64,000 nt of DNA from Ciona savignyi (lineage: Eukaryota > Chordata > Ascidiacea > Phlebobranchia > Cionidae), in the NCBI GenBank assembly GCA_000149265.1, contig CH003229.1, positions 473,581 through 537,580 of the forward strand, in the 5' to 3' direction. Below, in pieces: positions 1-11,700 of the stretch. The translations under genes were made by a program, and so were the position numbers. Position 1 is the stretch's first letter. Every line of letters begins with the position of its first letter. The notes under the pieces were generated by a model. That model was not told the DNA's origin and did not search any database. It saw only the letters and a program-made list of their open reading frames with translations.

Positions 1-1492
1 GCCCAGTGCAAAACCACATGTTAAATGCAATCCACCCCAGGTACAAATGCTCAGTTGCAAATCACATGTTAAATGCAATCCACCCCAGGTACAAATGCTC
101 AGTTGCAAACCACATGTTAAATGCAATCCACCCCAGGTACAAATGCTCAGTTGCAAACCACATGTTAAATGCAATCCACCCCAGGTACAAATGCTCAGTT
201 GCAAACCACATGCTTAAATGCAATCCACCCCAGGTACAAATGCTCAGTTGCAAATCACATGTTAAATGCAATCCACCCCAGGTACAAATGCCCAGTTGCA
301 AACCACATGTTAAATGCAATCCACCCCAGGTACAAATGCTCAGTTGCAAACCACATGTTAAATGCAATCCACCCCAGGTACAAATGCTCAGTTGCAAATC
401 ACATGTTAAATGCAATCCACCCCAGGTACAAATGCTCAGTTGCAAACCACATGTTAAATGCAATCCACCCCAGGTACAAATGCCCAGTTGCAAACCACAT
501 GTTAAATGCAATCCACCCCAGGTACAAATGCTCAGTTGCAAATCACATGTTAAATGCAATCCACCCCAGGTACAAATGCTCAGTTGCAAATCACATGTTA
601 AATGCAATCCACCCCAGGTACAAATGCTCAGTTGCAAATCACATGTTAAATGCAATCCACCCCAGGTACAATGCCCAGTTGCAAATCACATGTTAAATGC
701 AATCCACCCCAGGTACAAATGCTCAGTTGCAAACCACCTGTTAAATGCAATCCACCCCAGGTACAAATGCTCAGTTGCAAACCACCTGTTAAATGCAATC
801 CACCCCAGGTACAAATGCTCAGTTGTAAACCACATGTTAAATGCAATCCACCCCAGGTACAAATGCCCAGTTGCAAACCACCTGTTAAATGCAATCCACC
901 CCAGGTACAAATGCCCAGTTGCAAACCACCTGTTAAATGCAATCCACCCCAGGTACAAATGCCCAGTTGCAAACCACCTGTTAAATGCAATCCACCCCAG
1001 GTACAAATGCTCAGTTGCAAACCACCTGTTAAATGCAATCCACCCCAGGTACAAATGCTCAGTTGCAAACCACCCGTTAAATGCAATCCACCCCAGGTAC
1101 AAATGCTCAGTTGTAAACCACATGTTAAATGCAATCCACCCCAGGTACAATGCCCAGTTGTAAACCACATGTTAAATGCAATCCACCCCAGGTACAATGC
1201 CCAGTTGTAAACCACATGTTAAATGCAATCCACCCCAGGTACAAATGCCCAGTTGTAAACCACATGTTAAATGCAATCCACTCCAGGTACAAATGCTCAG
1301 TTGCAAACCACATGTTAAATGCAATCCACCCCAGGTACAAATGCTCAGTTGCAAACCACCTGTTAAATGCAATCCACCCCAGGTACAAATGCCCAGTTGC
1401 AAACCACCTGTTAAATGCAATCCACCCCAGGTACAAATGCTCAGTTGCAAACCACCTGTTAAATGCAATCCACTCCAGGTACAAATGCTCAG
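1..1492 (+). repeat. 48-bp minisatellite, about 31 units, overlapping the DHX16 intron-exon border
   Basis: Head-to-tail units of 48 bp run from the window edge to 1492. Each holds ATGTTAAATGCAATCCACC, then CCCAG, then GTACAAATGCTCAG. The last 14 bases equal the first 14 bases of the DHX16 exon at 1479, so the unit is a duplicated branch-site/acceptor/exon-start segment. Variation is mostly T/C in GCTCAG versus GCCCAG and ACATG versus ACCTG. One unit near 211 has an extra base. Three units (near 669, 1150 and 1197) lack one A in the GTACAAATG part, giving 47 bp. Open frames across this stretch on both strands are products of the 3n period. Confidence 0.97.
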
Positions 1493-3689
1493 AAGAGATA
1501 CTCACCATAGTGAGCATGCTGTCGGTAAACAGCTCCATCTTCTACCGACCCAAAGACAAGATGGTGCACGCTGACAACGCCCGAATGAACTTCTTCCTAC
1601 CCGGCGGGGATCACCTGTCACTGATGAACGTTTACAATCAGGTTTGTGACAGTGTTTTTTTTGGGGGGGGGGGGGGGGGGTAGGAGAAATTTTTGCGCAA
1701 TTAAATAAAGGGTTAGGTTTTTAGGGTTGGAGAAGTAGTTATCTAGGGTTGAGATTATTGCTTGGCAGGTCTGGAACATTTGGTTTAAATGTCCAAGTCT
1801 ATGTTTGTCACTTCTACATATGATGCACTGCGACTTATTTTATAAATTTTGCTGGTATAGTTCATTATGGTTTCTTATGTTATGCAAATTTATGCTTCTT
1901 GGCTTTTTAGCTTGTTGCCAACACTTTAAGCTTTAAATTCGTAGATTTGAACACAGTTATTAACCAGTTGGCTGTGTCCTGTGGCAAGGAACTTAACGGA
2001 CATTGCCTGAAACCCAACGGATAATGGGTTATACTAAATTGAAGAAACATGTGTATCATACAAAACACACTGCAATAGCTCCGGTAACCCGACTGTGGGT
2101 TTAAGTTGCCAAACGCCCCGTTGTATTTTCACATCTACGGGATAAACCTAAATGTCCTATCTAAATGAAAATATCCCTAAAATTCATGCGAAACTCCACA
2201 GTGGGCGAACACTGACTACAGCATCCAGTGGTGTTTCGAGAACTTCGTTCAACATCGCTCGTTGAAACGAGCGCGTGATGTAAGGGACCAACTGGCCGGG
2301 CTCATGGAGCGAGTTGAGATCGAACAAACGTCTAGTGGTGGGGACAGTGCTGCTATAAGAAAGGTTGGCCAACTATTAAATGAATATATATTTTGATATA
2401 AAAGTATTATTTAAGTAATGCAAAAACTTTATTTAAAGTAAATTAGGTGTAAGTTAGTAAATTTTTGGGTGGCGTTAACTTAATTTATATATAAGGGGTT
2501 TAAAAATCAAGAATAATTGTTGCTTATTACCAGTAGTTTACTGTTATACCTTTTTATATCGGGTGGTTAAATAAGTATTAATGAATTGGTCATTCAGCCC
2601 AAAAGTTGCAGGTTCTAACCCCCCTGTGTTTAAAACCGACAGCAATAACTAAGTATTTTATTTCTGAGACATAACGAACTAAGAAAATTTTGGACCTGGT
2701 GATTGACAGTGAACCATGTGATTGACAGTGAACCTTATGATTGACAGTGAACCATGTGATTGACAGTGAACCTTGTGATTGACAGTGAACCCTTGTGATT
2801 GACAGTGAACCCTTGTGATTGACAGTGAACCCTTGTGATTGACATTGAACCTTTTGATTGACAGTGAACCATGTGATTGACAGTGAACCTTGTGATTGGC
2901 AGTAACCCTTGTGATGGACAGTGAACCTTTTGATTGACAGTGAACCATGTGATTGACAGTGAACCATATGATTGACAGCTAACCAATCTCCTAACCACCC
3001 AACAACCGCAGGCAATCACAGCTGGATTCTTCTACCACACGGCCAGACTCACCAAGTCTGGCTACAGAACAGTGAAGCAGCAGCAAACCGTGCACATCCA
3101 CCCCAACAGTAGTTTGTTTGAGGAGCAGCCAAGATGGATGGTCTACCATGAACTTGTCTTCACCACCAAGGAATTTATGAGGTTCGGAATTAATAAAATA
3201 TTTCTTAGAATTAGGATGGGAAACTCGTGTTTAGTTTAATGAGGTGGGAGGCAAGGGACACTGAATAACACATGCCAACATTCGGGTTATTCAATCTCAC
3301 CACTTGCCGCTCAGGGGAAAAAGTTTTAGAGCTTTCGTCTTTCTTATTGGGCAACGGCTGCAGTCGATTTATGTTTTTTAAAGTATTATTTTTTTAGACT
3401 GATAAGAACCACTTGCAAGGTTAATAGGAAACCTTTTGATTGACAGTGAACTTTTTGAATAACACTAAACCTTGTAATTGACTGTAAATTTTGTGATTCA
3501 CAGTGAATCTTACTCATTCTGATAACTTAAAATACATTGTACAAACCTTCCACCCACAGACAATGCATTGAGATTGAATCTGGCTGGCTGCTTGAAGTTG
3601 CCCCACATTATTACAAAAGCAAAGAAATTGAACAGGAATCAAAGAAAATGCCAAGAAAACAAGGCAAATCTGCTGCAGAACTTGGATAG
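1479..3689 (+). CDS. DHX16: DHX16 (Prp2-type DEAH RNA helicase), C-terminal four exons; 5' part lies outside the window
   Basis: Spliceosomal ATP-dependent RNA helicase acting in the nucleus at spliceosome activation. Four exons are seen: 1479-1641, 2202-2363, 3012-3181 and 3560-3689 (TAG at 3687-3689), with GT/AG borders and phases that join into one frame. The translation follows vertebrate DHX16 closely: [97 protein letters not shown] and [11 protein letters not shown], ending in [22 protein letters not shown] and the PGGDHL core favour DHX16 over DHX8 or DHX15 (from memory of those families). The region covers the helicase-associated and OB-fold parts; the DEAH motor lies upstream. The acceptor of the first exon is placed at 1477-1478, because starting there restores the family sequence YKCSEEIL. 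That acceptor lies inside the last unit of a 48-bp minisatellite. Confidence 0.93.
1663..1680 (+). repeat. poly-G run just after a DHX16 donor site
   Basis: A run of T is followed by about 18 G, starting 22 bases past the donor at 1642. G-runs near a 5' splice site can act as intronic splicing enhancers or form a quadruplex; here it may also be a sequencing artefact in length. Confidence 0.7.
1962..2162 (+). mobile_element. SINE, 5'-truncated, in DHX16 intron
   Basis: Holds the body (GGACATTGCCTGAA, ACACACTGCAATAGCTCCGG) and the tail end of the window's main SINE, but no tRNA-like head. Diverged; it ends about 40 bases before the acceptor at 2200-2201. Confidence 0.75.
2701..2985 (+). repeat. 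19-20-bp minisatellite (GATTGACAGTGAACC units) in DHX16 intron
   Basis: Fifteen direct units of GATTGACAGTGAACCNTGT, most 19 bp, three consecutive ones 20 bp with an extra C. Each unit carries TTGACAG, an acceptor-like AG. The array ends 26 bases before the exon at 3012. Decayed units of the same repeat occur in the next intron (3436-3510). Confidence 0.95.
3436..3510 (+). repeat. decayed units of the GATTGACAGTGAACC repeat in the next DHX16 intron
   Basis: Four to five degenerate units (TTGATTGACAGTGAAC, TTGTAATTGACTGTAAA, GTGATTCACAGTGAATC) lie downstream of the exon at 3012-3181, so the exon is bracketed by the same repeat family. Confidence 0.7.
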
Positions 3690-3878
3690 CAACCGGTTAA
3701 ATTAAAACGTCAAAAAGATTTCTATTGCTGCTCCGCCCAGAGAAAGCATCTAATGGTGATAACTGTTTGCACTTCGTGATCCAGACTGCAAAGTTAGATG
3801 CTGGCGGTCGAAATAATGTTGTCTACAATGAATGCAGACATAGAGTAACTATTTGCAATATTATGCAACTTTTACATG

Positions 3879-3884
3879 AATAAA
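3879..3884 (+). terminator. candidate polyadenylation signal of DHX16
   Basis: AATAAA 190 bases after the TAG at 3689, in a T-rich context (a T/GT-rich stretch follows at 3886-3905). A second AATAAA-like hexamer follows at about 3930. Confidence 0.6.
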
Positions 3885-3889
3885 TGTGT

Positions 3890-5748
3890 ATTTGTTCATT
3901 TTTCATTAAATGTTGAATGAAAGTTTCGAATAAATCTTCAAATACAACATACATCTGGCTGCCTAGCTGATCTGTTACATGTCAAAATGTCACAAAAGAT
4001 AGCCTGATCGAGTCCATCAAGCAAGGCAGTTTAGCGAGTGTTAATTGTGGTTTAATGAATTTAAAAAAACAAGCTCTCCAACATATGTTTTTATCGGTAA
4101 GCGAGGGTGAGCTTAAGAAAATTTAACGATTGGTCGGGTTCTATCTGCTATATTCAAAGGATAAGGGTGAAAGGGTTAGTTTGTTCTACTGATTAGTCTG
4201 TTAGGTTAGTGCGTCACCTTTTAGCTAAAGCGTTGCAGATTCGAAACTGGTCGCTAGCTAGGGTTAGTATTGTATTTCTGTGCCATTGGGGTCAAGACTG
4301 GTTACTAATAGAACACAATACCATGTTTGCAATGTAGTAGTTACTTTGAAAGTACAAATTATTTATGCTAGTTTGATAGTTTATTGGTAGTCCATGGGGA
4401 GTCAACTAGATGGTGGCAAGTTCGAACCCAGCCCTTTGCTAGTTGCAAGTGTCCTTTTGGAAAAGTACTTTACGTCGCTTGGACCCAGGGCATTTAAATG
4501 TGTGTTAAAAAGTAACATCAATGCAATGCAAATAGCTTAACTGAATGCTGGCAGTATTATAAGAACTGTGTTGTATATTGTTCGTTATAAACCTGTTGTG
4601 TTTTCTCACCTATGGGATAAGACTGATTGGTGTGTCAAATTGCCATTACATGCAGATGCTACCCAACCATTCTGTATGCGATGAATATTCAACATAAATT
4701 AAATTATAACATGCATTATGTGTAATTGTTACACTACAGAGATTTTATAAAAACAATGAACCAATTTAGCTTGTGAAAAGTCTACTATTTGGATTGGATA
4801 GAATAGTAGGATAAGATAGGATATTTATGCTTTATTCCCATGAATGGAAAAACCAAGGGGGTTAACACACGTGGCAGTCGATCAGATACCATACCTCGCG
4901 CCCACCGTTCGGCGTTACCGGAGCTATTGCAGTATTGGTCTGTATATGATAGACACGTTCCTTTAATTTAGGATAACCTATTAATCCGCTGGGTTTAGGC
5001 AATGTCTGTTAAGTGCCTTGCCCAAGGACACAACCGACTTGCTAGCGATCAGTTTCGCACCTGCAACCTTTCGATTGAAAGGTGACGCACTTAACCGCTA
5101 GACCAACCGGCCGGACTTTGTATTTAGTCTTATATTGAAGTCAAATTACTAGAAAGATTTGGTTATATGTGAATGAAGGTACAGTTGTAATTTGAAACTA
5201 ATTAATTACGCGTGGCTGCGATCAGTAAGAAAGCACCATGTATAGAACTTTGTTATATAATTTCTATTTGTTTTTTACAAGAAGATTTATAAAAAATAGA
5301 ATTCTACATTTTTATGAAAAAAAGGTGAGTTTTGTTAATTTTTAACTTTTTATTTCTACGAATTTCACACGTTTTCAACAAACAGGCAATACACCAAAGC
5401 ACACAGCTTTGGAATAGAAAATATTGAACAAAAATATACAAAGAAAGTAAAATGTAAGTAGTATAAATAAGTGCAGTGAAACATTCCATAAATGTTGGCA
5501 AATGTAATATTTCGAATTATGCAAATTTAAAACCAGGTTATAGTTATGGTAGACAATTTCAAATGGTTTTGATAAAAATAATTGGGATTTTTACCACTAA
5601 TAATTCAAGAGATGTTAGATTTTTAAAATAGTTAATATTGAGATTAAGAACCAACTTATATAATTCGATAGGAAGGCACTGCTGGGGAAAAAGCTGCACT
5701 GGTAAAAAATGTAAAATTATTTTTGGTAAAAAATTCGATTTTTAAATA
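3890..5748. other. intergenic stretch between convergent DHX16 and CFAP157
   Basis: No supported gene. It contains a SINE head fragment near 4190-4275 (B-box-like TTCGAAACTGG), a diverged fragment near 4400-4480, and one nearly complete SINE (4795-5115). The rest is AT-rich. TTTATT at about 5349 is a possible reverse-strand poly(A) signal for CFAP157. Confidence 0.6.
4795..5115 (-). mobile_element. tRNA-derived SINE, near full length (family reference copy)
   Basis: The family, read 5' to 3', has four parts. The tRNA-like head has an A box like TTAGTCTNGTGG and a B box GGTTCGAAACTGG. The body has TGTGTCCTTGGGCAAGGC and TGCCTGAACCCAGCGGATTA. A conserved block ends in CTTGGTTTTCCCATTCACGG, and the tail is AACATGAATATCCTATCCTA repeats. 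Length is about 290 bp. It fits the composite SINE reported from Ciona (Cics-1, named from memory). This copy is in reverse orientation. Confidence 0.85.
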
Positions 5749-8700
5749 TTACTTGGCCGTTTCTGTGATCGGTGGTAGCGTGTCATGCTTTTGCAAGGCA
5801 GCTGATGTGATTGGTCCAAGAGACATCGACGGTTTTAATCCGATTCTTGTCGTGGCTGATAAATGCGCCACCTTACTTGGGTGGCTTGTGGTGTGTTTGC
5901 GAGGCCGCGGCACCAAGCCGAGGTCGCCGAGTTTGTAATGCGGGAACTGTGGCTGCGACTCCACGCGGCTTGAATCTAGTTTAGGGGAGTCCTTGACGGT
6001 TGCCAGTGGTGCCATAAGAACCTGGAATGTAAATGTCTGACTGATTACTCTGGGGGTTTAATGGGTCGACTTTCAACCAGAAGGTTGCAGGTTCGAAACT
6101 GGTCCCTAGCTAGTCGGTTGTGTCCTTGGGCAAGAAACTTAATGGACATTGCCTGAACCCAGCGGATTAATGGGTTCTACCAAAATTAAAGGAACATGTG
6201 AATCATACACAACACACTGAAATAGCTCTGGCAACCCAATGGTGTTCGCGAGGTAATCTCACGATTTCCCGTGTGTTAACCCCCTTGGTTTTCCCACTCT
6301 GAGGGATAAACATGAAATAACCTATCCTAATTAATTGTAAAAACAAGAATTAATATTCGGTCAGATAGAACATGTTTTTAGCTCTGTTCACCTGAAAATG
6401 AGACACGAAATACAATAATATGCCTTTTTATCATGTATATCATTGTCCCAAGTTTTAGTTTGTTGTATAAATTCACTGAATCAAAGTAATGTCTACTCAT
6501 TTTGTTCCCTGTGGTAAAGCTTCCCATAAAGTTTAGTGGATTGAACATTGATTATCTAAATCAGTTGTGTTCATCAAATTTTAAGAAAGTGCAGTTTAAA
6601 AGGGATTAAATTACAAAATGTCGGCAACACCGAATTAATTAGGAAGCACAGTATTCATTACGAAGTATGGGTATTATGATGTCACAAACCTTCGGTCGTT
6701 GTTTAAAGAAGTCTGATGGAGGAGGGGCTTTCCCTAGCAGTGCTGCCGAATTCAACACCAACAGCAATCTGTCAATCATGGTTTCTCTCTTCACGGCAAC
6801 ACTGGGATCGTCAGTGTCAGTTTCAGTTGTTGCCTGGGTGAAGTGACATTAGATGAAAAGCTTTCATTTTCCTACCCATAATGGGCTCAGTGCAAAGAAC
6901 ATTTTTTTGTGACATTAGACTTTTTTTACCAAGTGACATTAGATGAATAATATTTTTATCTTATAATATTTTTTTTATCTGTTTCTAATCCATGATGGGC
7001 TGGCTCAGTGCAAAGACAATTTCTTAATTTTATAATTTGGTATATTACTTGGTTGTGTTAACTATTCAGCCACACTTATGTCTGGGTGGTCGTTTGTTAC
7101 ACAAGGATTTTACAACAGTAGTCAGCACCATTGGTGGTCCATCGATAATATTATCAAATAAAACTTTTATTTGCATCAACCACACATTATGACAGCAGTA
7201 AAAACTCTTCGTCAAATTCAGTTTAAAATCACCAAATCAACAATCGTAAGCAGTGTGTACCCACAAACTACTTAAGATTCAGGTATGTCTGTTAAGGGCC
7301 TTGCTCAAGGACACAACCGTCTAGCAGCGACTAGTTTTTAATCTACACCCTTTCAGTTGACAACTTACCAAGCTATCAGTCGAGCGTCCCTATGCGTTAA
7401 TACCAGTATGTCGGTACCGGTACACAGCTGTAGATATGTTTTTATTGTAATAATATAGAAACAAAGAAATTACGAACTTGTTTGAGAGTATACGCGGCTG
7501 CAGTGAGAATATCTTCCAATCTTTCCTTTGCGGCGATCGCTTCATGTTTTTCGGTTTCAGTTTGTTGCAGTTTATCTTCCAAGCTTGAGGTTTTTTCTTC
7601 AAGGCTGGAAGAAACGACTTTTGAATAGTTCTGAGCATATGGGTGTGACTTGTTGTATTTCAAACTCAGTTAAATTCCCGACCCAGGGAAACCACAGTAA
7701 AGTTTTAGAATATCCATGTTTTATTCTTTGGATTAGGAAACCACATTAAAAGCACAATCATAATTACCCCCGCAATTGGAAATACAGGAGTTATGTCGGT
7801 ATGTTTTACATGATTCAGATATTTTTACTGCTTTGTTATTAAGTTGGTTAAGAGCCTTGCCCAAAGACACGACTGACCAGCCAGTACTTGGTTGTTTCTC
7901 CTTTTTGGTGTCTTTGCCTTATTTCACAATGGATTGTGAAACAACATTACTAAAACTCGCATCAAAATTTTACAACTTGCATCGAAATTTAAAAAACTTG
8001 CATCGAAAATTTCTGAAACCGTTCCATTTGTAAGCCAACCATTGACGACTGATCTTACTCACTTTTCCACTTGCTCGATGAGCTCCTCGTTATTCTTCCG
8101 GATGTCCGAAGAATCTTCCTCCAGTTGGGAGTAATCCTGCTCCCGGGCTTCCAACTCCTCCAGAACGACTTCCTGCTGTCGAGCTCGCGCTGTGATCATC
8201 TTCAACACCTGGTGATCGAATAAAATTACTATTTGTTTACTGAAGCATCTGACGATTGACCGTGTGTTAACTCCCTTGGTTTTCCCTTTCATGAGGACAA
8301 ACATGAATATCTAATCCTATACTCCATAGTGTATCCTTAAACATGTTACCTTCAAATTGCTGTGGTTTTTCTTGGCTAATTCCTCTTGAATTGACTCTAA
8401 CTGTTCAATCTGCATTTTTTGTTTCTTATCATTTTGTCTCAAATCATCATTTTCCTGAATAAGAAATTGTATGTTCAATGCACCATCAGCATACTTGTTC
8501 ATTATCCTTAATACTAGTGTATTTTTTAAGTAGCCAATATTAAAAAATTTACTTTTTTTTCGGAATATTCTTAATTCATGTTAAAAATCATTTAATCTTC
8601 AAATTTGCTACTGGTACGGTAACATATTAATGCGATTTTCCTGAATTTATAAAAACAAATCTTTATGGTAGCACATGCATTTAATCAAATATAACTTGCA

Positions 8701-11700
8701 ACCAGTCTTAAGATAATACAGGGAGTATATTATGTAAATGCATTATTTAGGTTTTGCTTAATCTTTAAATGGTACTGGGTACTAGAAATAAAGTTTAAAG
8801 CGTCTTGTCCAAGTATGCATAGAAATAGGTAAATATAAACCAACAAGGCTGATAAGCCATGCTGGTAGCCTGCCAGACAATCAATCAGAAGGTGGTGGAC
8901 TCAAAACTGGTTTCTGTCTGTTTAGTTGTGTGGTTGGACATGGCACTCAGTGTTCATGTTTTGCAACAGTGGAATAATGAATTGAACAAATACTGAAGCT
9001 GACTTTCCAATTCCCATGATATGTATAACAATGCAATAGCTCTGGTAAACTAAATGTAGGCATGATGTAATCATATGATTATCTATGTTATACGGCGCCT
9101 GTATTCGGAATAAACATGAATATTAAACCCCAACATGCTATCCCATCACCATTTATTGATGAACAATTAATGAAAGATAAAGAAAGTGTTCTTTGCATGT
9201 AAAGTTGTCCAGCCAGTAAGTCTTGTGGTTTAGTCTGACACCTTTTAATCGAAGGGTTGCAGATTCGAAAGTGGTCAGCTAAACGATTGTGTCCTTGGAC
9301 AAGGCACTTAACGGACATTGCTAAACCCAGCGGAATAATAGGTTCTACCAAATTGAAGAAACATGTAAATCATACACAACATACTGCAATAACTATGTAA
9401 CCCAACAGTGGGCGTTAGGTGATTTAAAGATTACTCATGTGATAACCCCCTTGGTTTTTCCATTCACAGGAATAAAGATGAATATCCTATCCATGTAATC
9501 CACTTAAATACCTGAACCAGTTCCTTTGTTTTCTCGGACATTTTAGCGAGCTGCGCGTTGATTGAAACGTTCTCCCGAATATTTCGTTTTGTCGTGTCAG
9601 CCATCTGTTTGTTCGATACTTTACGGAACTCAGCAGCCACATTGTTCACTCTCAGCACCATCTCCTTCTTTAGTCTGTAGTTTTAATAAGTTTTTTTTCA
9701 TTTTTGCTTACCCCGTTAATATTCTAATTACCAAGGAGGTCAACACACTGACCCAATTAATTTTCTAATTACCAAAGGGGTCAACTAACTGACCCAATTA
9801 ATACTCTAATTACCAAGGGGTCAACACACTGACCCAATTAATATTCTTATTTTCTATACTGAAACCAGTCTTTTAAGTGTACATTAGTTTAACAGCTGTA
9901 CAGTCAGTATTTGGAATCGACTACATTCACCAAAAAAACTTAGCTTATACAAAAAATATTTTAGTAATTATCTTTTGTTTAACCCTTCATAACCAATGGG
10001 GTGAAATGAAACAAGTCAACAGATTCAATTAATAAACACCTCACCCAGTTCCCCATATATTCATCCCACACACACACGATACCTGTCTTTGTCCACAACA
10101 GCCTTGCGTTCCAAGTTATAGATGGTTTCATTATGGTCTTCCTCTTGTTTTTGTAGCTTTGTTTCCATGTCCGCGAACTTTTGCATTAAATTCTCCTTTT
10201 GAACCTACAAGACCCCCAGTTAGGCTGGTTTAAGTTGGGGATAGGATATTCATGTTTATCCCCGTAAATGGGAAAACCAAGGGGGTTAACACACAAGCAA
10301 TCGTCAGATCACCTCTCGCCCACCGTCGGGTTACCGGAGCTATTGCAGTGTGTTGTATATGATAGACACGTTTCTTCAATTTGGTAAAATCTGGGTTTAA
10401 AATGTCCGTTAAGTGCCTTGCCCAAGGACATATTCGACTAGCTAGCGACCAGTTTCGAACCTGCAATCCTTCGGCTGAAAGGCAACGCACTTAACCACTA
10501 GACTAATCTGTCGGAAGGATAAAACCCAATTTATTTAGATCAATTGTAAGTCATTTGGTGTTGTATTTTAATGTTCATAATACAACTATGCATGCTTANN
10601 NNNNNNNNNNNNNNNNNNNNNNNNNNNNNNNNNNNNNNNNNNNNNNNNNNNNNNNNNNNNNNNNNNNNNNNNNNNNNNNNNNNNNNNNNNNNNNNNNNNN
10701 NNNNNNNNNNNNNNNNNNNNNNNNNNNNNNNNNNNNNNNNNNNNNNNNNNNNNNNNNNNNNNNNNNNNNNNNNNNNNNNNNNNNNNNNNNNNNNNNNNNN
10801 NNNNNNNNNNNNNNNNNNNNNNNNNNNNNNNNNNNNNNNNNNNNNNNNNNNNNNNNNNNNNNNNNNNNNNNNNNNNNNNNNNNNNNNNNNNNNNNNNNNN
10901 NNNNNNNNNNNNNNNNNNNNNNNNNNNNNNNNNNNNNNNNNNNNNNNNNNNNNNNNNNNNNNNNNNNNNNNNNNNNNNNNNNNNNNNNNNNNNNNNNNNN
11001 NNNNNNNNNNNNNNNNNNNNNNNNNNNNNNNNNNNNNNNNNNNNNNNNNNNNNNNNNNNNNNNNNNNNNNNNNNNNNNNNNNNNNNNNNNNNNNNNNNNN
11101 NNNNNNNNNNNNNNNNNNNNNNNNNNNNNNNNNNNNNNNNNNNNNNNNNNNNNNNNNNNNNNNNNNNNNNNNNNNNNNNNNNNNNNNNNNNNNNNNNNNN
11201 NNNNNNNNNNNNNNNNNNNNNNNNNNNNNNNNNNNNNNNNTAACAGACATTGCCTGAACCCAGCGGATTATTGAGTTCTACTAAATTAAAGGAACATGTG
11301 AGTCATACACAACACACTGCAATAGCTGTAACTTGAATGTGGGTACAATGAAATCTAACGATTGAAATATAAAAATCTTATTTTGATATATATTGCCACA
11401 TCTTGGACCAAACCTTAAATTCTTCAAGTGAAGATAGTTTCCCCCCCAAAATCATATTTTCCGACGTCAGTCGATCTTTTACTTCTTGTGACTCTCGTTT
11501 ATGTTGCGTAAGTTGAGTTTCGTAATTTTCCTTTTCGGTGTCTTTTGCCTGAATTTACAATGGATTGTGATACAACGTTACTAAAACTCGCATTGAAATT
11601 AGCAGTAATTCTAAAAATATATAAAATATATGACATTGTAAAAAAAGGATAGGATAGGATGTTTATCCCCGTGAATGGAAAAACCGTGTATAATAGACAC

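Noticed and set aside
1..1492. CRISPR-like direct repeat array
   Set aside because: There are no unique spacers, units are contiguous, and the surrounding genes are animal genes with introns.
6..1683. Several ORFs of 98-385 codons on both strands in the first 1.6 kb
   Set aside because: They come from a 48-bp (3n) repeat that is stop-free in several frames. Only the segment directly before the DHX16 exon may ever be coding.
2590..3019. Overlapping reverse ORFs of 89-141 codons
   Set aside because: Products of the 19-bp GATTGACAGTGAACC minisatellite within a DHX16 intron.
10540..11274. Three ORFs of about 230 codons
   Set aside because: They are translations of N bases in an assembly gap.
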